A DNA stretch of 51,558 nucleotides from UBA5448 sp045536965 (lineage in GTDB: Bacteria > Bacillota > Clostridia > Oscillospirales > SIG627). Below the pieces are notes generated by a model that saw only the letters and a list, made by a program, of their open reading frames with translations, did no database searches and was not told where the DNA came from. Positions 23,484 to 32,310 of this stretch are shown here, in pieces. The stretch is taken from the NCBI GenBank assembly GCA_045536965.1, contig JAZSON010000014.1:1-51558 (forward strand). The letters are read 5' to 3'. Each line of letters begins with the position of its first letter. Positions within the stretch are counted from its first letter, which is position 1. A program made the position numbers and the translations under genes.

Positions 23484-25421
23484 TCAAAGCACGCGGTTAT
23501 CCACTTCGCCGCGAAGTTTTTCCATAAAGGCATCCAGCGTCATCGTGCCAAGATCGCCTTCCTTGCGGCTTCTGACGGCCACAACGCCCTCTTCGGCTTC
23601 TTTGTCACCGATGACGAGCATATAAGGAATCTTCATAAGCTGTGCCTCACGGATCTTGTAACCGATCTTTTCGTTGCGGTCGTCGGTTTCAAGACGGAAG
23701 CCCGCCGCGCTCATTTTCGATGCGATCTGCGCGGCATATTCATGGGTGCGTTCGGAAATGGGAAGCACCTTGACCTGCACGGGAGCAAGCCAAGCGGGGA
23801 ATGCACCTGCATATTTTTCGATCAAAAGCGCAAGGGTGCGTTCGTAGCAACCGAGCGAGGTTCTGTGAATGATGCAGGGATGCTTTTTCACACCGTCGCG
23901 ATCAACATATTCCATGCCGAACTTTTCAGCCAGCATTTCGTCGATCTGGATGGTAATGAGGGTGTCTTCCTTGCCGTGTACGTTGCGGATTTGAATATCG
24001 AGTTTCGGGCCGTAGAACGCGGCTTCACCCACCCCGATCTTATAAGGAATTTCCAAATGATCGAGGATTCTGCCCATCATCGTCTGGGTTTTTTCCCACT
24101 GCTCGGGGGTACCGATATATTTTGCGCTGTCGGCGGGATCCCATTGCGAGAAGCGGTAAGAAACATCTTCATACAGGCCGAGGGTCTTGAGCATATAAAT
24201 GGCAAGCTCGAGGCAGGAACGGAATTCATCTTCAAGCTGCTCGGGGGTACAAATCAGATGTCCCTCCGAAATGGTGAACTGACGAACACGGATAAGGCCA
24301 TGCATTTCGCCCGATGCTTCATTTCTGAAAAGGGTACTGGTTTCGTTGTAACGCAAGGGAAGCTCACGATAAGATCTGCCTTTGGCAAGATAGGCTTGAT
24401 ATTGGAAGGGACAGGTCATGGGACGGAGAGCAAACACTTCATCATCCTTCTCCTCGTCGCCCATGACAAACATGCCGTCTTTGTAGTGATCCCAGTGACC
24501 GGAAAGCTTATACAAATCGCTTTTTGCCATCAAGGGTGTTTTGGTCAACTGCCAGCCACGGCGCTGCTCCTCATCTTCTACAAAGCGCTGCAAGAGCTGG
24601 ATGATGCGGGCACCCTTGGGCAACATGATCGGCAAGCCTTGACCGATCAAATCGGAGGTGGTGAACAGTTCAAGTTCTCTGCCCAGCTTGTTATGGTCGC
24701 GGCGTTTGGCTTCCTCGATCTGCGCAAGATGGTTTTGCAACTCTTCCGCTTTGGGGAAACAGGTGCCGTATACCCTTTGCAGCATCTTATTGTCGCTATT
24801 ACCGCGCCAATAAGCGCCCGTACATTGGGTCAGCTTAAACGCTTTGATCTTCCCCGTCGAGGGCAGGTGAGGTCCTGCACAAAGATCTACAAAATCACCC
24901 TGACGGTAGAAAGAAATGATCGCATCCTCGGGCAGATCTCGAATCAACTCCACCTTGTACGGCTCATCGCGATCAGCCATAAACTTGATCGCTTCTTCAC
25001 GGGGCAGGGTAAATCTTTCGAGCGGCAGATTTTCCGAAACGATCTTGCTCATTTCTTTTTCAATTTTCTGCAAGATTTCGGGTGTGAAAGAAGTATCGGA
25101 ATCAAAATCATAATAAAAACCATTGTCAATAGCGGGACCGATGGCCAATTTAACCGTCGGGAAGAGTCTTTTGACAGCCTGCGCCATCACATGAGAGGTG
25201 GTGTGTCTGTAAATTTTACGCCCCTCCGCATCATCAAAGGTCAGCACGGTGAAAGTGGCATCCTGATCGATCACTCTCTGGAGTTCATAAACCTCTCCGT
25301 TTACCACAGCACCCATAGCCGCCTTTGCCAGCGAATTGCTAAAAGTTTTGATAGCTTCCAGCACCGTCATCGCTTCTTCTAAAGTCAGTTGTTTTCCATC
25401 AGGTAAAGTCAGTTGAATCAT
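23484..25421 (-). CDS. thrS: Threonyl-tRNA synthetase
   Basis: This 645-residue class II synthetase charges tRNA-Thr. Domains: N-terminal TGS (about 1-60), the editing SAD domain with HTTSHVMAQAVKRLFP and the conserved C/H residues, the catalytic core with the motif 2 segment FRNEASGEMHGLIRVRQF and motif 3 near GCYERTLALLIEKYAG, and a C-terminal anticodon-binding domain. The start was chosen at the second ATG (25421) because AGGAG is 8 bases upstream; the first ATG (25427) would leave only 2 bases. Regulated by the T-box upstream. Confidence 0.97.
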   Translation of the reverse strand: MIQLTLPDGKQLTLEEAMTVLEAIKTFSNSLAKAAMGAVVNGEVYELQRVIDQDATFTVLTFDDAEGRKIYRHTTSHVMAQAVKRLFPTVKLAIGPAIDNGFYYDFDSDTSFTPEILQKIEKEMSKIVSENLPLERFTLPREEAIKFMADRDEPYKVELIRDLPEDAIISFYRQGDFVDLCAGPHLPSTGKIKAFKLTQCTGAYWRGNSDNKMLQRVYGTCFPKAEELQNHLAQIEEAKRRDHNKLGRELELFTTSDLIGQGLPIMLPKGARIIQLLQRFVEDEEQRRGWQLTKTPLMAKSDLYKLSGHWDHYKDGMFVMGDEEKDDEVFALRPMTCPFQYQAYLAKGRSYRELPLRYNETSTLFRNEASGEMHGLIRVRQFTISEGHLICTPEQLEDEFRSCLELAIYMLKTLGLYEDVSYRFSQWDPADSAKYIGTPEQWEKTQTMMGRILDHLEIPYKIGVGEAAFYGPKLDIQIRNVHGKEDTLITIQIDEMLAEKFGMEYVDRDGVKKHPCIIHRTSLGCYERTLALLIEKYAGAFPAWLAPVQVKVLPISERTHEYAAQIASKMSAAGFRLETDDRNEKIGYKIREAQLMKIPYMLVIGDKEAEEGVVAVRSRKEGDLGTMTLDAFMEKLRGEVDNRVL

Positions 25422-25459
25422 ATTCATTTCTCCTTTTCGGTATTTTTCTCACAAGGGGC

Positions 25460-25687
25460 AGAAAAAACAAAATCCCACCCCGACAAAACATCGGGGTGAG
25501 AAATACTCACGGTTCCACCCAATTTGGAATCACACGATTCCGCTCATTATCCCCGTAACGCGGGAGACGGCGACCATTTCCTGTCGCGGCAGTCACGGTG
25601 GTATTTTTTCACGGTTGCAACGTCTCGCACCAGCCGACGTTTCTCTGAAGCACTTTGTGAAAAAACTTGTCCGTTCCTCTTGCCTTC
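25460..25687 (-). promoter_or_regulatory. T-box leader of thrS
   Basis: On the minus strand the T-box signature GGGTGGAACCGTGAG (about 25520-25506) precedes a terminator stem CACCCCGA/TCGGGGTG (25498-25476) and a T-rich tail. Upstream is a Stem I-like region. Its specifier area contains ACC ACC (25602-25597), which fits a threonine codon. Uncharged tRNA-Thr should therefore allow read-through into thrS. The precise specifier codon is my best reading. Confidence 0.92.
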
Positions 25688-25693
25688 TTTTTT

Positions 25694-25721
25694 ATTATAC
25701 ACCCTTTTTGCGGTTTGTCAA
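25694..25721 (-). promoter_or_regulatory. Promoter of the thrS leader
   Basis: On the minus strand TTGACA (25721-25716) and TATAAT (25699-25694), 16-base spacer, just before the T-box leader. Confidence 0.75.
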
Positions 25722-25729
25722 GTGCCCCT

Positions 25730-25758
25730 TTGACTTTTTTCCCGCTTTGTGCTATAAT
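25730..25758 (+). promoter_or_regulatory. Promoter of the acyl-ACP thioesterase gene
   Basis: TTGACT (25730-25735) and a perfect TATAAT (25753-25758), 17-base spacer. Its -35 lies only 8 bases from the -35 of the divergent thrS promoter. The leader is very short, with the start codon at 25775. Confidence 0.75.
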
Positions 25759-25774
25759 GGTGCGGGGTGATAAA

Positions 25775-26431
25775 ATGCCGTATATTCGTTCCTTTGGCGC
25801 ACAAAAAGATGCTAAACTTTCGACACTTTTGCATCAAATGCAGCTAACAGCCGAGGCCCAGCTCGACTCTCTTTCCATTACTTATGACTATTTGCGCTCC
25901 CACAACATGGTTTTCATTCTAACCGCGCTGAGACTGGAGCTGGATGTCCCTTATACGGGACAGGAAATCACTATAAAAACTTATCCGCAAAACATTCGCG
26001 GTATTTTATTTTTGCGCGATTTTGAGTTTTTTTCTCCTGATGGCAGTATGCTTGGGAAAGCCTGCACCGAATGGGCTCTTATGGATTTTGCCGCGCGTAC
26101 CCTTCTGCGTCCCTCTGCCGCGCCCGCAGAAATCCCCCGTGAAGAATCGCCTGTTAAAAATTGTTCTCCCGCGCGGCGCTTGACACCGCCGCCATTGTCG
26201 GAAAAAATGCAGATTGAAGTCAAGGAATGCCATCTCGATCAAAACGTTCATGTCAACAATGCCATATATGCTGATTTTGTATCGCAAGCCATCGATTTTC
26301 CCATCCGAAAGTTCGAGATCCATTATATCGCGGAAGCACGTCTTGGCGATACCGTTTCCGTTTATACCGACGGCCATTTCGTAAGAGGTATGCTTGAAGA
26401 TAAAATTTGTTTCGATGCTGTTGCAGAATAA
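25775..26431 (+). CDS. Acyl-ACP thioesterase family protein
   Basis: This 218-residue hot-dog-fold protein was started at ATG 25775 (MPYIRSFGAQ), since GGGGTGATAAA precedes it and the promoter lies just upstream. Family marks: GQEITIKTYPQNIRGILFLRDFEF in the first hot-dog half, and NVHVNNAIYADFV in the second, the conserved NxHVNNxxY segment of bacterial FatA-like thioesterases. It would release free fatty acids from acyl carrier protein. It is somewhat shorter than the usual ~245 residues. Monocistronic, with its own terminator. Confidence 0.82.
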   Translation: MPYIRSFGAQKDAKLSTLLHQMQLTAEAQLDSLSITYDYLRSHNMVFILTALRLELDVPYTGQEITIKTYPQNIRGILFLRDFEFFSPDGSMLGKACTEWALMDFAARTLLRPSAAPAEIPREESPVKNCSPARRLTPPPLSEKMQIEVKECHLDQNVHVNNAIYADFVSQAIDFPIRKFEIHYIAEARLGDTVSVYTDGHFVRGMLEDKICFDAVAE

Positions 26432-26433
26432 GC

Positions 26434-26464
26434 AAAGCGCACGGTTTCCGTGCGCTTTATTTTT
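26434..26464 (+). terminator. Terminator after the thioesterase gene
   Basis: Perfect 11-bp stem AAAGCGCACGG/CCGTGCGCTTT with a TTT loop, followed by ATTTTTAT. It probably also serves the convergent rluB gene. Confidence 0.85.
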
Positions 26465-27167
26465 ATATAGATTTGAGATAATCTACCTGGTCTTTGTTTA
26501 ACTTCACCCACGTTCCCGATTTCAGGCCGCCGAGTGAAATGGCGCCGATGCTGATTCGTGTCAAGCGGGCAACTTGAATCCCCACCTGTTCACACATTTT
26601 GCGAATCTGACGGTTTCTGCCCTCTTTGAGCACAAACACCAATTTGGTCGGATCCGTGCTGAGCGGGCGCACACGACACGGCTGGATGGTGTACCCATCA
26701 ATCACCATGCTGTCGTTAAGCTTAATCAATTGTTCGGGAGTAATAGGCTCGCGAATCTTGACATGGTAAGTTTTTTCCACACCCTTGGCAGGATGCATCA
26801 TTTTGTTGGCAAGCGCACCGTCGTTTGTCAATAGAAGCAATCCTTCCGAATCCAAATCGAGCCGTCCCACAGGATAGACGCGCTCTTTCAAATCGGTCAA
26901 AAGATCGGTAATGCATTTGCGATCCTTTTCATCCGAAAGAGTGGTCACATACCCACGGGGCTTATTCATCATAATATATATCTTTTGGGCGGTTTTTTCG
27001 ATCACCTTGCCTTCATACTGCACGGCATCGTTGTCGGGGTTGATCTTTTGTCCAATGGTGGCGGGATAGCCGTTTATAAGTACCTTGCCTGCTTTGATTT
27101 CCGCCTCTGCTTTCCGACGCGACATAACACCGCAATCCGAGAGGTATTTTTGAATTCTTTCTTCCAT
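26463..27167 (-). CDS. rluB: Ribosomal pseudouridine synthase RluB/RsuA family
   Basis: This 234-residue protein has an N-terminal S4 RNA-binding domain (EERIQKYLSDCGVMSRRKAE) and a RsuA-type catalytic domain. The catalytic aspartate is in VGRLDLDSEGLLLLTNDG; KEGRNRQIRKMCEQVG is the C-terminal signature. It isomerises a uridine in 23S (or 16S) rRNA. I chose the ATG at 27167 over 27173 because AGGAAA sits 7 bases upstream of the former. It follows dacF by 9 bases and is the last gene of the long minus-strand cluster. Confidence 0.9.
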   Translation of the reverse strand: MEERIQKYLSDCGVMSRRKAEAEIKAGKVLINGYPATIGQKINPDNDAVQYEGKVIEKTAQKIYIMMNKPRGYVTTLSDEKDRKCITDLLTDLKERVYPVGRLDLDSEGLLLLTNDGALANKMMHPAKGVEKTYHVKIREPITPEQLIKLNDSMVIDGYTIQPCRVRPLSTDPTKLVFVLKEGRNRQIRKMCEQVGIQVARLTRISIGAISLGGLKSGTWVKLNKDQVDYLKSI

Positions 27168-27176
27168 ACTCATTTC

Positions 27177-28391
27177 CTATTCAAACAATGATTTCACTGC
27201 ACTCCATATTTTCCCCCAAAAACCCGGTTTGGGAGGTTCTTCATACCGTTCGACACCCGTAAGTGCATAAAGGGGAACGCGCGCAATTTCTCGGCGATTT
27301 TGATAGTAGACCGCTTCACCGTAAACCGGTTGCACAGCAACGGTATCGGTCTGCGCGATGTTTTCGATCGTATCCTTGCCGATTACAGGTGCATACAGAA
27401 AGCTTTGGGCTTCAATAACACACGCAATGTTCTTGCCGCTTCTGAGGGTGACAGACACAGCATCACGATTTACCAAAACCGTTTGTCCCAAAACCCCGCC
27501 CACAACAGGCATCTCATACCGCACAGCGTTAGGCTCGGCAAGAACAAAGGTTTCGTAGCCCGAAAAACCGTAATCTAAAAGACTGCGATGATCGGCCCAA
27601 TCATCAGGATCGTTTAAAGTAACGGCAATCAAAGTTGCGCCGCCGCGAGAAGCCGCAGAAACCAGACACCGTCCCGCTGAGGTGGTATAACCGGTTTTGC
27701 CCCCGATATAACCCTCATAACTCCCAAGCAATCGATTATGATTGGAAAGATAGCGATAACTCGTTTCTGTCTTGCTGATTTGATGGCTCTTGGTTGAGAT
27801 CATACGGACAAATTCAGGGTTTTCAAGTCCCGCCGCAATGATCCTGCCAAGATCGCAGGCAGAAGAATAATGCGCTTCGTTATGCAGACCGTGTGGATTG
27901 GTAAAATGGGTGTTTTCAAGTCCCATTTCCTCCGCTTCGCGGTTCATAAGCTCCACAAATTTTTCCACTGTCCCCCCCACATGGAGGGCAACTGCCACCG
28001 AAGCATCGTTGGCAGATTCCAGCAATACACCGTACAGCAATTCAGACAGAGTAAGTCGCTCGCCTGCATAAAGATAAATCGATGAACCCTCTACGCCGAC
28101 CGACGCATCGGTGATGGTAACGACGTCATCGAGTTTCCCGTGCTTGAGGGCAACCAACGCAGTCATCATTTTTGTGGTGCTGGCCATGGGAAGACGAACA
28201 TCTCCGTTCACAGCACTGATCACATCGAGCGTATCGGCATCCAAGAGCACATAAGCTTGCGCGGAGCATCCTGCGACAACATCAAAATCATCATCGGTGG
28301 ATACGGGTGATGTATCGGCTGCTGCCGACAGAGAAACAGCACACAAACATAACAGTGTGATCAAAAGGGTAACCGTCTTTTTTATTTTCAT
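27177..28391 (-). CDS. dacF: D-alanyl-D-alanine carboxypeptidase (DacF-like, S11)
   Basis: This 404-residue secreted enzyme trims the terminal D-Ala from peptidoglycan stem peptides. Start ATG 28391 has AGAGGTGA about 8 bases upstream; the GTG at 28403 lies within that site and is less likely. A signal peptide ends near SLSAAA. All three active-site motifs are intact: S-T-T-K in ASTTKMM, S-A-N in LLESANDAS and K-T-G in GGKTGYT. A C-terminal beta domain ends with an amphipathic helix (WGKIWSAVKSLF) for membrane attachment. It sits downstream of ytfJ, a context shared with sporulation-related dacF genes. Confidence 0.93.
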   Translation of the reverse strand: MKIKKTVTLLITLLCLCAVSLSAAADTSPVSTDDDFDVVAGCSAQAYVLLDADTLDVISAVNGDVRLPMASTTKMMTALVALKHGKLDDVVTITDASVGVEGSSIYLYAGERLTLSELLYGVLLESANDASVAVALHVGGTVEKFVELMNREAEEMGLENTHFTNPHGLHNEAHYSSACDLGRIIAAGLENPEFVRMISTKSHQISKTETSYRYLSNHNRLLGSYEGYIGGKTGYTTSAGRCLVSAASRGGATLIAVTLNDPDDWADHRSLLDYGFSGYETFVLAEPNAVRYEMPVVGGVLGQTVLVNRDAVSVTLRSGKNIACVIEAQSFLYAPVIGKDTIENIAQTDTVAVQPVYGEAVYYQNRREIARVPLYALTGVERYEEPPKPGFWGKIWSAVKSLFE

Positions 28392-28444
28392 GGGATACTT
28401 CACCTCTTCGTCCCCATTTTATGGCACAAAAAGGTGAAATATGA

Positions 28445-28888
28445 TTATTCTGCCGCTTCTGCGTCCTCTTTATTTTCTTCTTTGGTTTTTTTGGAAAAAA
28501 CAGCCTTGAACCGCTCAATCAAATCGGGGGAACGCTCGATAAAATCGGTGATTGTTCCAATCATACCGGCGCTTCCGTCAGAAACAGCGCCGCCGTTTTT
28601 ACTGACACAAAGAAGTTGTACGTTGCCGCCGTTGATCACCAAAAAACCGACGGGAGTCACAGTGACCCCACCGGCATTGCCGCCGGCAAAGCGGTCTTTT
28701 TGGACATTCAGTTTGCTTCCGTAATCCGCGCCGCCCGAGGTGAAACCGACCGACACTTTGGAAACGGGAATCACGGTCGTATCGTTTGGCAAAGTGATAG
28801 GAGTACCGACCACGGTGTCAACACTGACAATCTTCTTCAAGTTTTCAAGACTGGCATCAATGACTTGCTTCAACGGGATCTCATTCAT
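28445..28888 (-). CDS. ytfJ: Sporulation protein GerW/YtfJ family
   Basis: This 147-residue protein starts at ATG 28888 (MNEIPLKQVIDASLENLKKI) with GAGGT 8 bases upstream. Family marks are TVVGTPITLPNDTTVIPVSKV, GFTSGGADYG and GGNAGGVTVTPVGFLVI. In Bacillus the family is needed for normal spore germination. Its presence supports a spore-forming clostridial lineage. It follows the DUF2953 gene by 4 bases, the usual pairing in Firmicutes. Confidence 0.92.
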   Translation of the reverse strand: MNEIPLKQVIDASLENLKKIVSVDTVVGTPITLPNDTTVIPVSKVSVGFTSGGADYGSKLNVQKDRFAGGNAGGVTVTPVGFLVINGGNVQLLCVSKNGGAVSDGSAGMIGTITDFIERSPDLIERFKAVFSKKTKEENKEDAEAAE

Positions 28889-28892
28889 TTTT

Positions 28893-29474
28893 CTATACCT
28901 CTTCCTCTTGTGTAAATGTAGTGATGGCAGTAAGCGCAATTTGGATTGCACGAACCACACGAACCGAAACAGTTATTTGGGCAGAGAAGGCAAACCCCTC
29001 GTCATGAAAGGACGGGTAAACCACAGCATTCTTGGAAGTAAAATGCATATTGTGTTGCAAAACATCAAACAAAGAATCGGTGGCGGGCTGAAGAATTCCC
29101 CACACCAGCGCCGTTTTTGCCGCATCGGGAAAGGAAACGCGCAGGTGAAAACGGCTGACCTTAATTTTGACATATTTACGCACAGCAGCAAAGGTCTCAA
29201 CCACTGTACGCCGCAGGACAGACACATATTCCAACACATCCTGCACCTTTTCACCAAAGCTTTGTTTTATCGGTTTCTCCGAAACCTTACTTTCGGTCTC
29301 AACGGGTTTGGCTTTTTGACGGGATAAAAGCCTTTTTGTAATATCCACGCGCACAAACAACACGCGAAGATACATCTGCAATTCCTCATCGTAAGACACG
29401 GTAAGATGCAGCGGCAAAAACAAAACAAACAGAATCAGCGCGAGCAATCCGCCCAAAATCCACAAAAAGATCAT
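28893..29474 (-). CDS. DUF2953 membrane protein
   Basis: This 193-residue protein has one N-terminal membrane helix (FLWILGGLLALILFVLFLP), then a soluble part with strands typical of DUF2953 (LHLTVSYDEELQMYLRVLFVRVDI; RFHLRVSFPDAAKTALVWGIL). Its ATG overlaps the scpB stop (ATGA). DUF2953 genes lie next to ytfJ in many spore formers; function is unknown. Confidence 0.85.
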   Translation of the reverse strand: MIFLWILGGLLALILFVLFLPLHLTVSYDEELQMYLRVLFVRVDITKRLLSRQKAKPVETESKVSEKPIKQSFGEKVQDVLEYVSVLRRTVVETFAAVRKYVKIKVSRFHLRVSFPDAAKTALVWGILQPATDSLFDVLQHNMHFTSKNAVVYPSFHDEGFAFSAQITVSVRVVRAIQIALTAITTFTQEEEV

Positions 29475-30061
29475 GCCTCGCTCCCCGCATGATCGCTCGG
29501 GGATTCCTCGGCGCTGTCGGTATCCATAGCAAGCTGTTCCTCCTCCAAATTGGGAAGTTCATCCAAACTTTCAAGGCCGAAGGAACGCAGGAAAAGGGAT
29601 GTCGTGGCATATAAAATGGGTTTTCCGGGAGCATCCAATCTACCCGCTTCCTCCACCAGACCACGTTCCACCAAGGTATTTATAATACCGCTGCAATCCA
29701 CCCCACGCACCTGCTCAACATAACTGCGGGTGACAGGTTGACGGTAGGCGATAACCGATAAGGCCTCCAAAGCAGGGCGTGAAAGAGGGGCTGTTCTGCG
29801 AATCTCCAAAAGACGAAGCACCGGCTCTTTGTAGTCAATCTTTGTACAAAGCTGCCATTCATCCCCCATGCATACGAGCTCAATACCACCCGCCGCATCC
29901 AATCTTTCCTTGAGTTTGGCTGCCGCCAATCGGATGTCCTCATCACTGGCCACCAAAATCTGTCCCAATCGCTCGGTGGAAAGAGGTGTGCCTGCAGCGA
30001 ACAATACCGCCTCCAAAGCATATTCGGTTTGCATGCCAACCAAATTGACAGTATCACTCAT
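29471..30061 (-). CDS. scpB: Segregation and condensation protein B
   Basis: This 196-residue kleisin-associated winged-helix protein has the family segments EYALEAVLFAAGTPLS, RPALEALSVIAYRQPVTR and the end of the fold at GRLDAPGKPILYATT. With ScpA and SMC it forms the condensin complex for chromosome segregation. It overlaps scpA by 8 bases and the next gene by 4. The acidic tail after about residue 170 is not conserved. Confidence 0.96.
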   Translation of the reverse strand: MSDTVNLVGMQTEYALEAVLFAAGTPLSTERLGQILVASDEDIRLAAAKLKERLDAAGGIELVCMGDEWQLCTKIDYKEPVLRLLEIRRTAPLSRPALEALSVIAYRQPVTRSYVEQVRGVDCSGIINTLVERGLVEEAGRLDAPGKPILYATTSLFLRSFGLESLDELPNLEEEQLAMDTDSAEESPSDHAGSEA

Positions 30062-30854
30062 GGGCTTTCACCTTCCGATCTTGCAGAGTAATGATATAAT
30101 CGTCCCCCTGCTTGCAGTATGTAATGCGCCCCGATTTGGAAAGTTCCAAAAGGGCAAGAAATGTAGCAACCCGCTTACTGCGCGATGCGGTGTTCGCAAA
30201 CAGACGGTTAAACGACAAGGGTTCGGCGCGACGGACACTGGCCACCAAATTACGAAGTAAGTAAATGACACCTGCTTCAATGGACACAACCGACTGACCA
30301 AGCGTCTGATGGATGGTATTGCGTCTCTTCTTTTCCAATGCATCCTTTAAGGCGATGCGCATATTCTTCAAAGAGTACAACAGTTCTTTCGCATCGTAAA
30401 GAGGGGTTTCGGTTACTATTACAGGCATCTGCCCTTTGGTGGAAAAGCGGTTGAAATACCGCTCATGCCGATCCAATAGAAAAGAAGCGGTTTGCTTGAT
30501 CTTGCTGTATGCGATTAAGGCAAGCATCAATTCCTCACGCGGGTCGGTTTCCTGCTCCTCTTGCGGCAGAAGCATCCGGGATTTAATGTAGATCAGTTCA
30601 GCGGCCATGACGATGAACTCGGACGACCATTCGTAGTTTTGTTCATTCATCTGCGCCATGTAATCCAAATATTGCTCTAAAATAAGGGCGATGGGTATAT
30701 CATATATACTCACTTTGTTCTTTTTGATCAGAGCAAGCAAAAGATCCAAAGGACCGTCATACACCGAAAGACGAAAGGTAACCCCCTCTTCGGCCTCGGT
30801 ATGCACCTCTCCTTGGGCATCGGTCTCCAATTTCAATTGTACCGGCTCACTCAT
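30054..30854 (-). CDS. scpA: Segregation and condensation protein A (kleisin)
   Basis: This 266-residue protein was started at ATG 30854 (MSEPVQLKL), which overlaps the upstream TGA. Motifs: YDGPLDLLLALIKKNKVSIYDIPIALILEQYLDYM at the N-terminal SMC-binding part (read as two adjoining segments) and FLALLELSKSGRITYCKQ at the C-terminal winged helix. It bridges the SMC heads. It is the only kleisin gene in the window. Confidence 0.96.
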   Translation of the reverse strand: MSEPVQLKLETDAQGEVHTEAEEGVTFRLSVYDGPLDLLLALIKKNKVSIYDIPIALILEQYLDYMAQMNEQNYEWSSEFIVMAAELIYIKSRMLLPQEEQETDPREELMLALIAYSKIKQTASFLLDRHERYFNRFSTKGQMPVIVTETPLYDAKELLYSLKNMRIALKDALEKKRRNTIHQTLGQSVVSIEAGVIYLLRNLVASVRRAEPLSFNRLFANTASRSKRVATFLALLELSKSGRITYCKQGDDYIITLQDRKVKAHE

Positions 30855-31534
30855 AACAACACCCATTCCCAAAAGCCAACAAGCAGATCGATGACCCAAT
30901 AGGCGGGAACAGCCAAAAATGACTGCCCGAACAGCGAATCGGAAAAAAGTAAAAGTACGATCAATCCGAGTTGGATATACTTTTCATACGGTTGTATTTT
31001 ATAGACAATGCGATAAGACAGAAAACGATAAAGTATTTTACTGCCATCCAGAGGCGGAACGGGAATCAAATTGAAAATGCAGAGAAAAACATTGTAAATA
31101 ACAAAATACTGCAACAGTGTGTATAGCACATAAAAAATTTTTTCGGGCAAAAGCGCAAATTTCAAATGCAGTATCACCGAAAGAACAAGCAGTCCTGCGC
31201 AAAGAAAACCAAGTAAAATGTTGGAAAACGGACCTGCCGCCGCCACCAAAGCCATACCGCTTCGGGGCTTTTTGAAATATCTGGAGTCAATAGGCACGGG
31301 TTTTGCCCAGCCAAAGCCGATCAAAAGCATAGCGAGAAAACCCAGCGGGTCGATATGCTTGAGTGGATTCATGGTCAGTCTGCCCGCATATTTTGCGGTA
31401 GGATCCCCCAGTTTGTAAGCCACAAAGCCATGCGCCATTTCATGCAAACTCAGTGTAATCAAAATAACCGGCAAGGTTAAAAGCAAACTGATGATGCCGC
31501 TTTTTGAAAACAAATCGCTAAAAAATAAATTCAT
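30851..31534 (-). CDS. Site-2 protease family (M50) membrane metalloprotease
   Basis: This 227-residue protein has about six membrane helices. The zinc site is HEMAH in SLHEMAHGFVAYKLGDPTAK, and the third ligand is in NLIPVPPLDGSKIL. This short cytoplasmic-membrane type, often next to scpAB in Firmicutes, is distinct from RseP and lacks a PDZ domain. Substrate is unknown. It overlaps trmH and scpA by 4 bases each, so it is translationally coupled. Confidence 0.92.
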   Translation of the reverse strand: MNLFFSDLFSKSGIISLLLTLPVILITLSLHEMAHGFVAYKLGDPTAKYAGRLTMNPLKHIDPLGFLAMLLIGFGWAKPVPIDSRYFKKPRSGMALVAAAGPFSNILLGFLCAGLLVLSVILHLKFALLPEKIFYVLYTLLQYFVIYNVFLCIFNLIPVPPLDGSKILYRFLSYRIVYKIQPYEKYIQLGLIVLLLFSDSLFGQSFLAVPAYWVIDLLVGFWEWVLL

Positions 31535-32307
31535 CCGTTCTCCTCCGCCGCGGGATTTTGCCGCAGAACCTCAAATCCGAGAACCGCCGAAGCGGCCGCC
31601 GCCGAAAGAGACTGCTCTACCGCACGCCCGTATGCAATAACGACCTTATGATCGCAACACGAGAGTAATCTCGCGGGTATTCCCCGCTTTTCACCGCCAA
31701 TAATCAAAAGAATGGGGCGATGAAGATCTGCCGAGGTGTGCGGCAGGGCATCCTCCGCCTGCTCGGCAGCCACCACGCGGTAACCGCGTTTTTTTGCCAA
31801 ACCGCAAAGAGCCTCATCGTCTTCCACCTCTGCAAAAGGCATGCGCTCGGTCGCACCCGCTGAAGCGCGCACGCAAACGCCTGCCGCCGAAAGCCAGTTG
31901 CGGGGCGTGACGAAAATCCCATCCGCGCCCGCGGCGTACAAACTACGCACCGCATAACCGAAATTATACGGATCCTCGATGCCGCAAAGATAGACGTAAA
32001 AAGCCTGCTTCTTCTTGAGCATGGCCTCGACCGACAGCATGCTTCTTTCACCAACCGCCGCCATTACGCCGCCATGCGAGGTACCCAAAGCACGGGAATC
32101 GAAAAAAGCCGCGTCACGATAAGTGATCGGAACCGATGCCGCGCGGCACTTTTTCAAAAGAGCCGCAATTTTTCGGTCTTTCTCATCGATATTTTCACGC
32201 AAATACAAACATTCTATCTTTCTCGATCCCGTTTCAAGCACCGAAAAGACCGACAACGCCCCTTCCAAAAGGGAAGAATCGCACTCTTTTTCCGCTTCTT
32301 TTCTCAT
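31531..32307 (-). CDS. SpoU/TrmH-family RNA 2'-O-methyltransferase
   Basis: This 258-residue protein has an N-terminal substrate-binding part and a C-terminal SPOUT knot. Motif 2 is LLIIGGEKRGIP and motif 3 is VEQSLSAAAASAVLGFEVLRQ. Motif 1 reads IEDPYNFGYAVRSLYAAG, with the conserved Asn, and Tyr-Ala in place of the usual Ala-Ile. It probably methylates a ribose in rRNA or tRNA; the target cannot be told. It lies 3 bases after yebC and overlaps the M50 gene. Confidence 0.85.
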   Translation of the reverse strand: MRKEAEKECDSSLLEGALSVFSVLETGSRKIECLYLRENIDEKDRKIAALLKKCRAASVPITYRDAAFFDSRALGTSHGGVMAAVGERSMLSVEAMLKKKQAFYVYLCGIEDPYNFGYAVRSLYAAGADGIFVTPRNWLSAAGVCVRASAGATERMPFAEVEDDEALCGLAKKRGYRVVAAEQAEDALPHTSADLHRPILLIIGGEKRGIPARLLSCCDHKVVIAYGRAVEQSLSAAAASAVLGFEVLRQNPAAEENG

Positions 32308-32310
32308 TTT

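Noticed and set aside
22226..23533. 435-codon frame antisense to metK
   Set aside because: Shadow of metK with no start signal and no recognisable domains.
23742..25382. 546-codon frame antisense to thrS
   Set aside because: Shadow of thrS; thrS has full-length conserved motifs.
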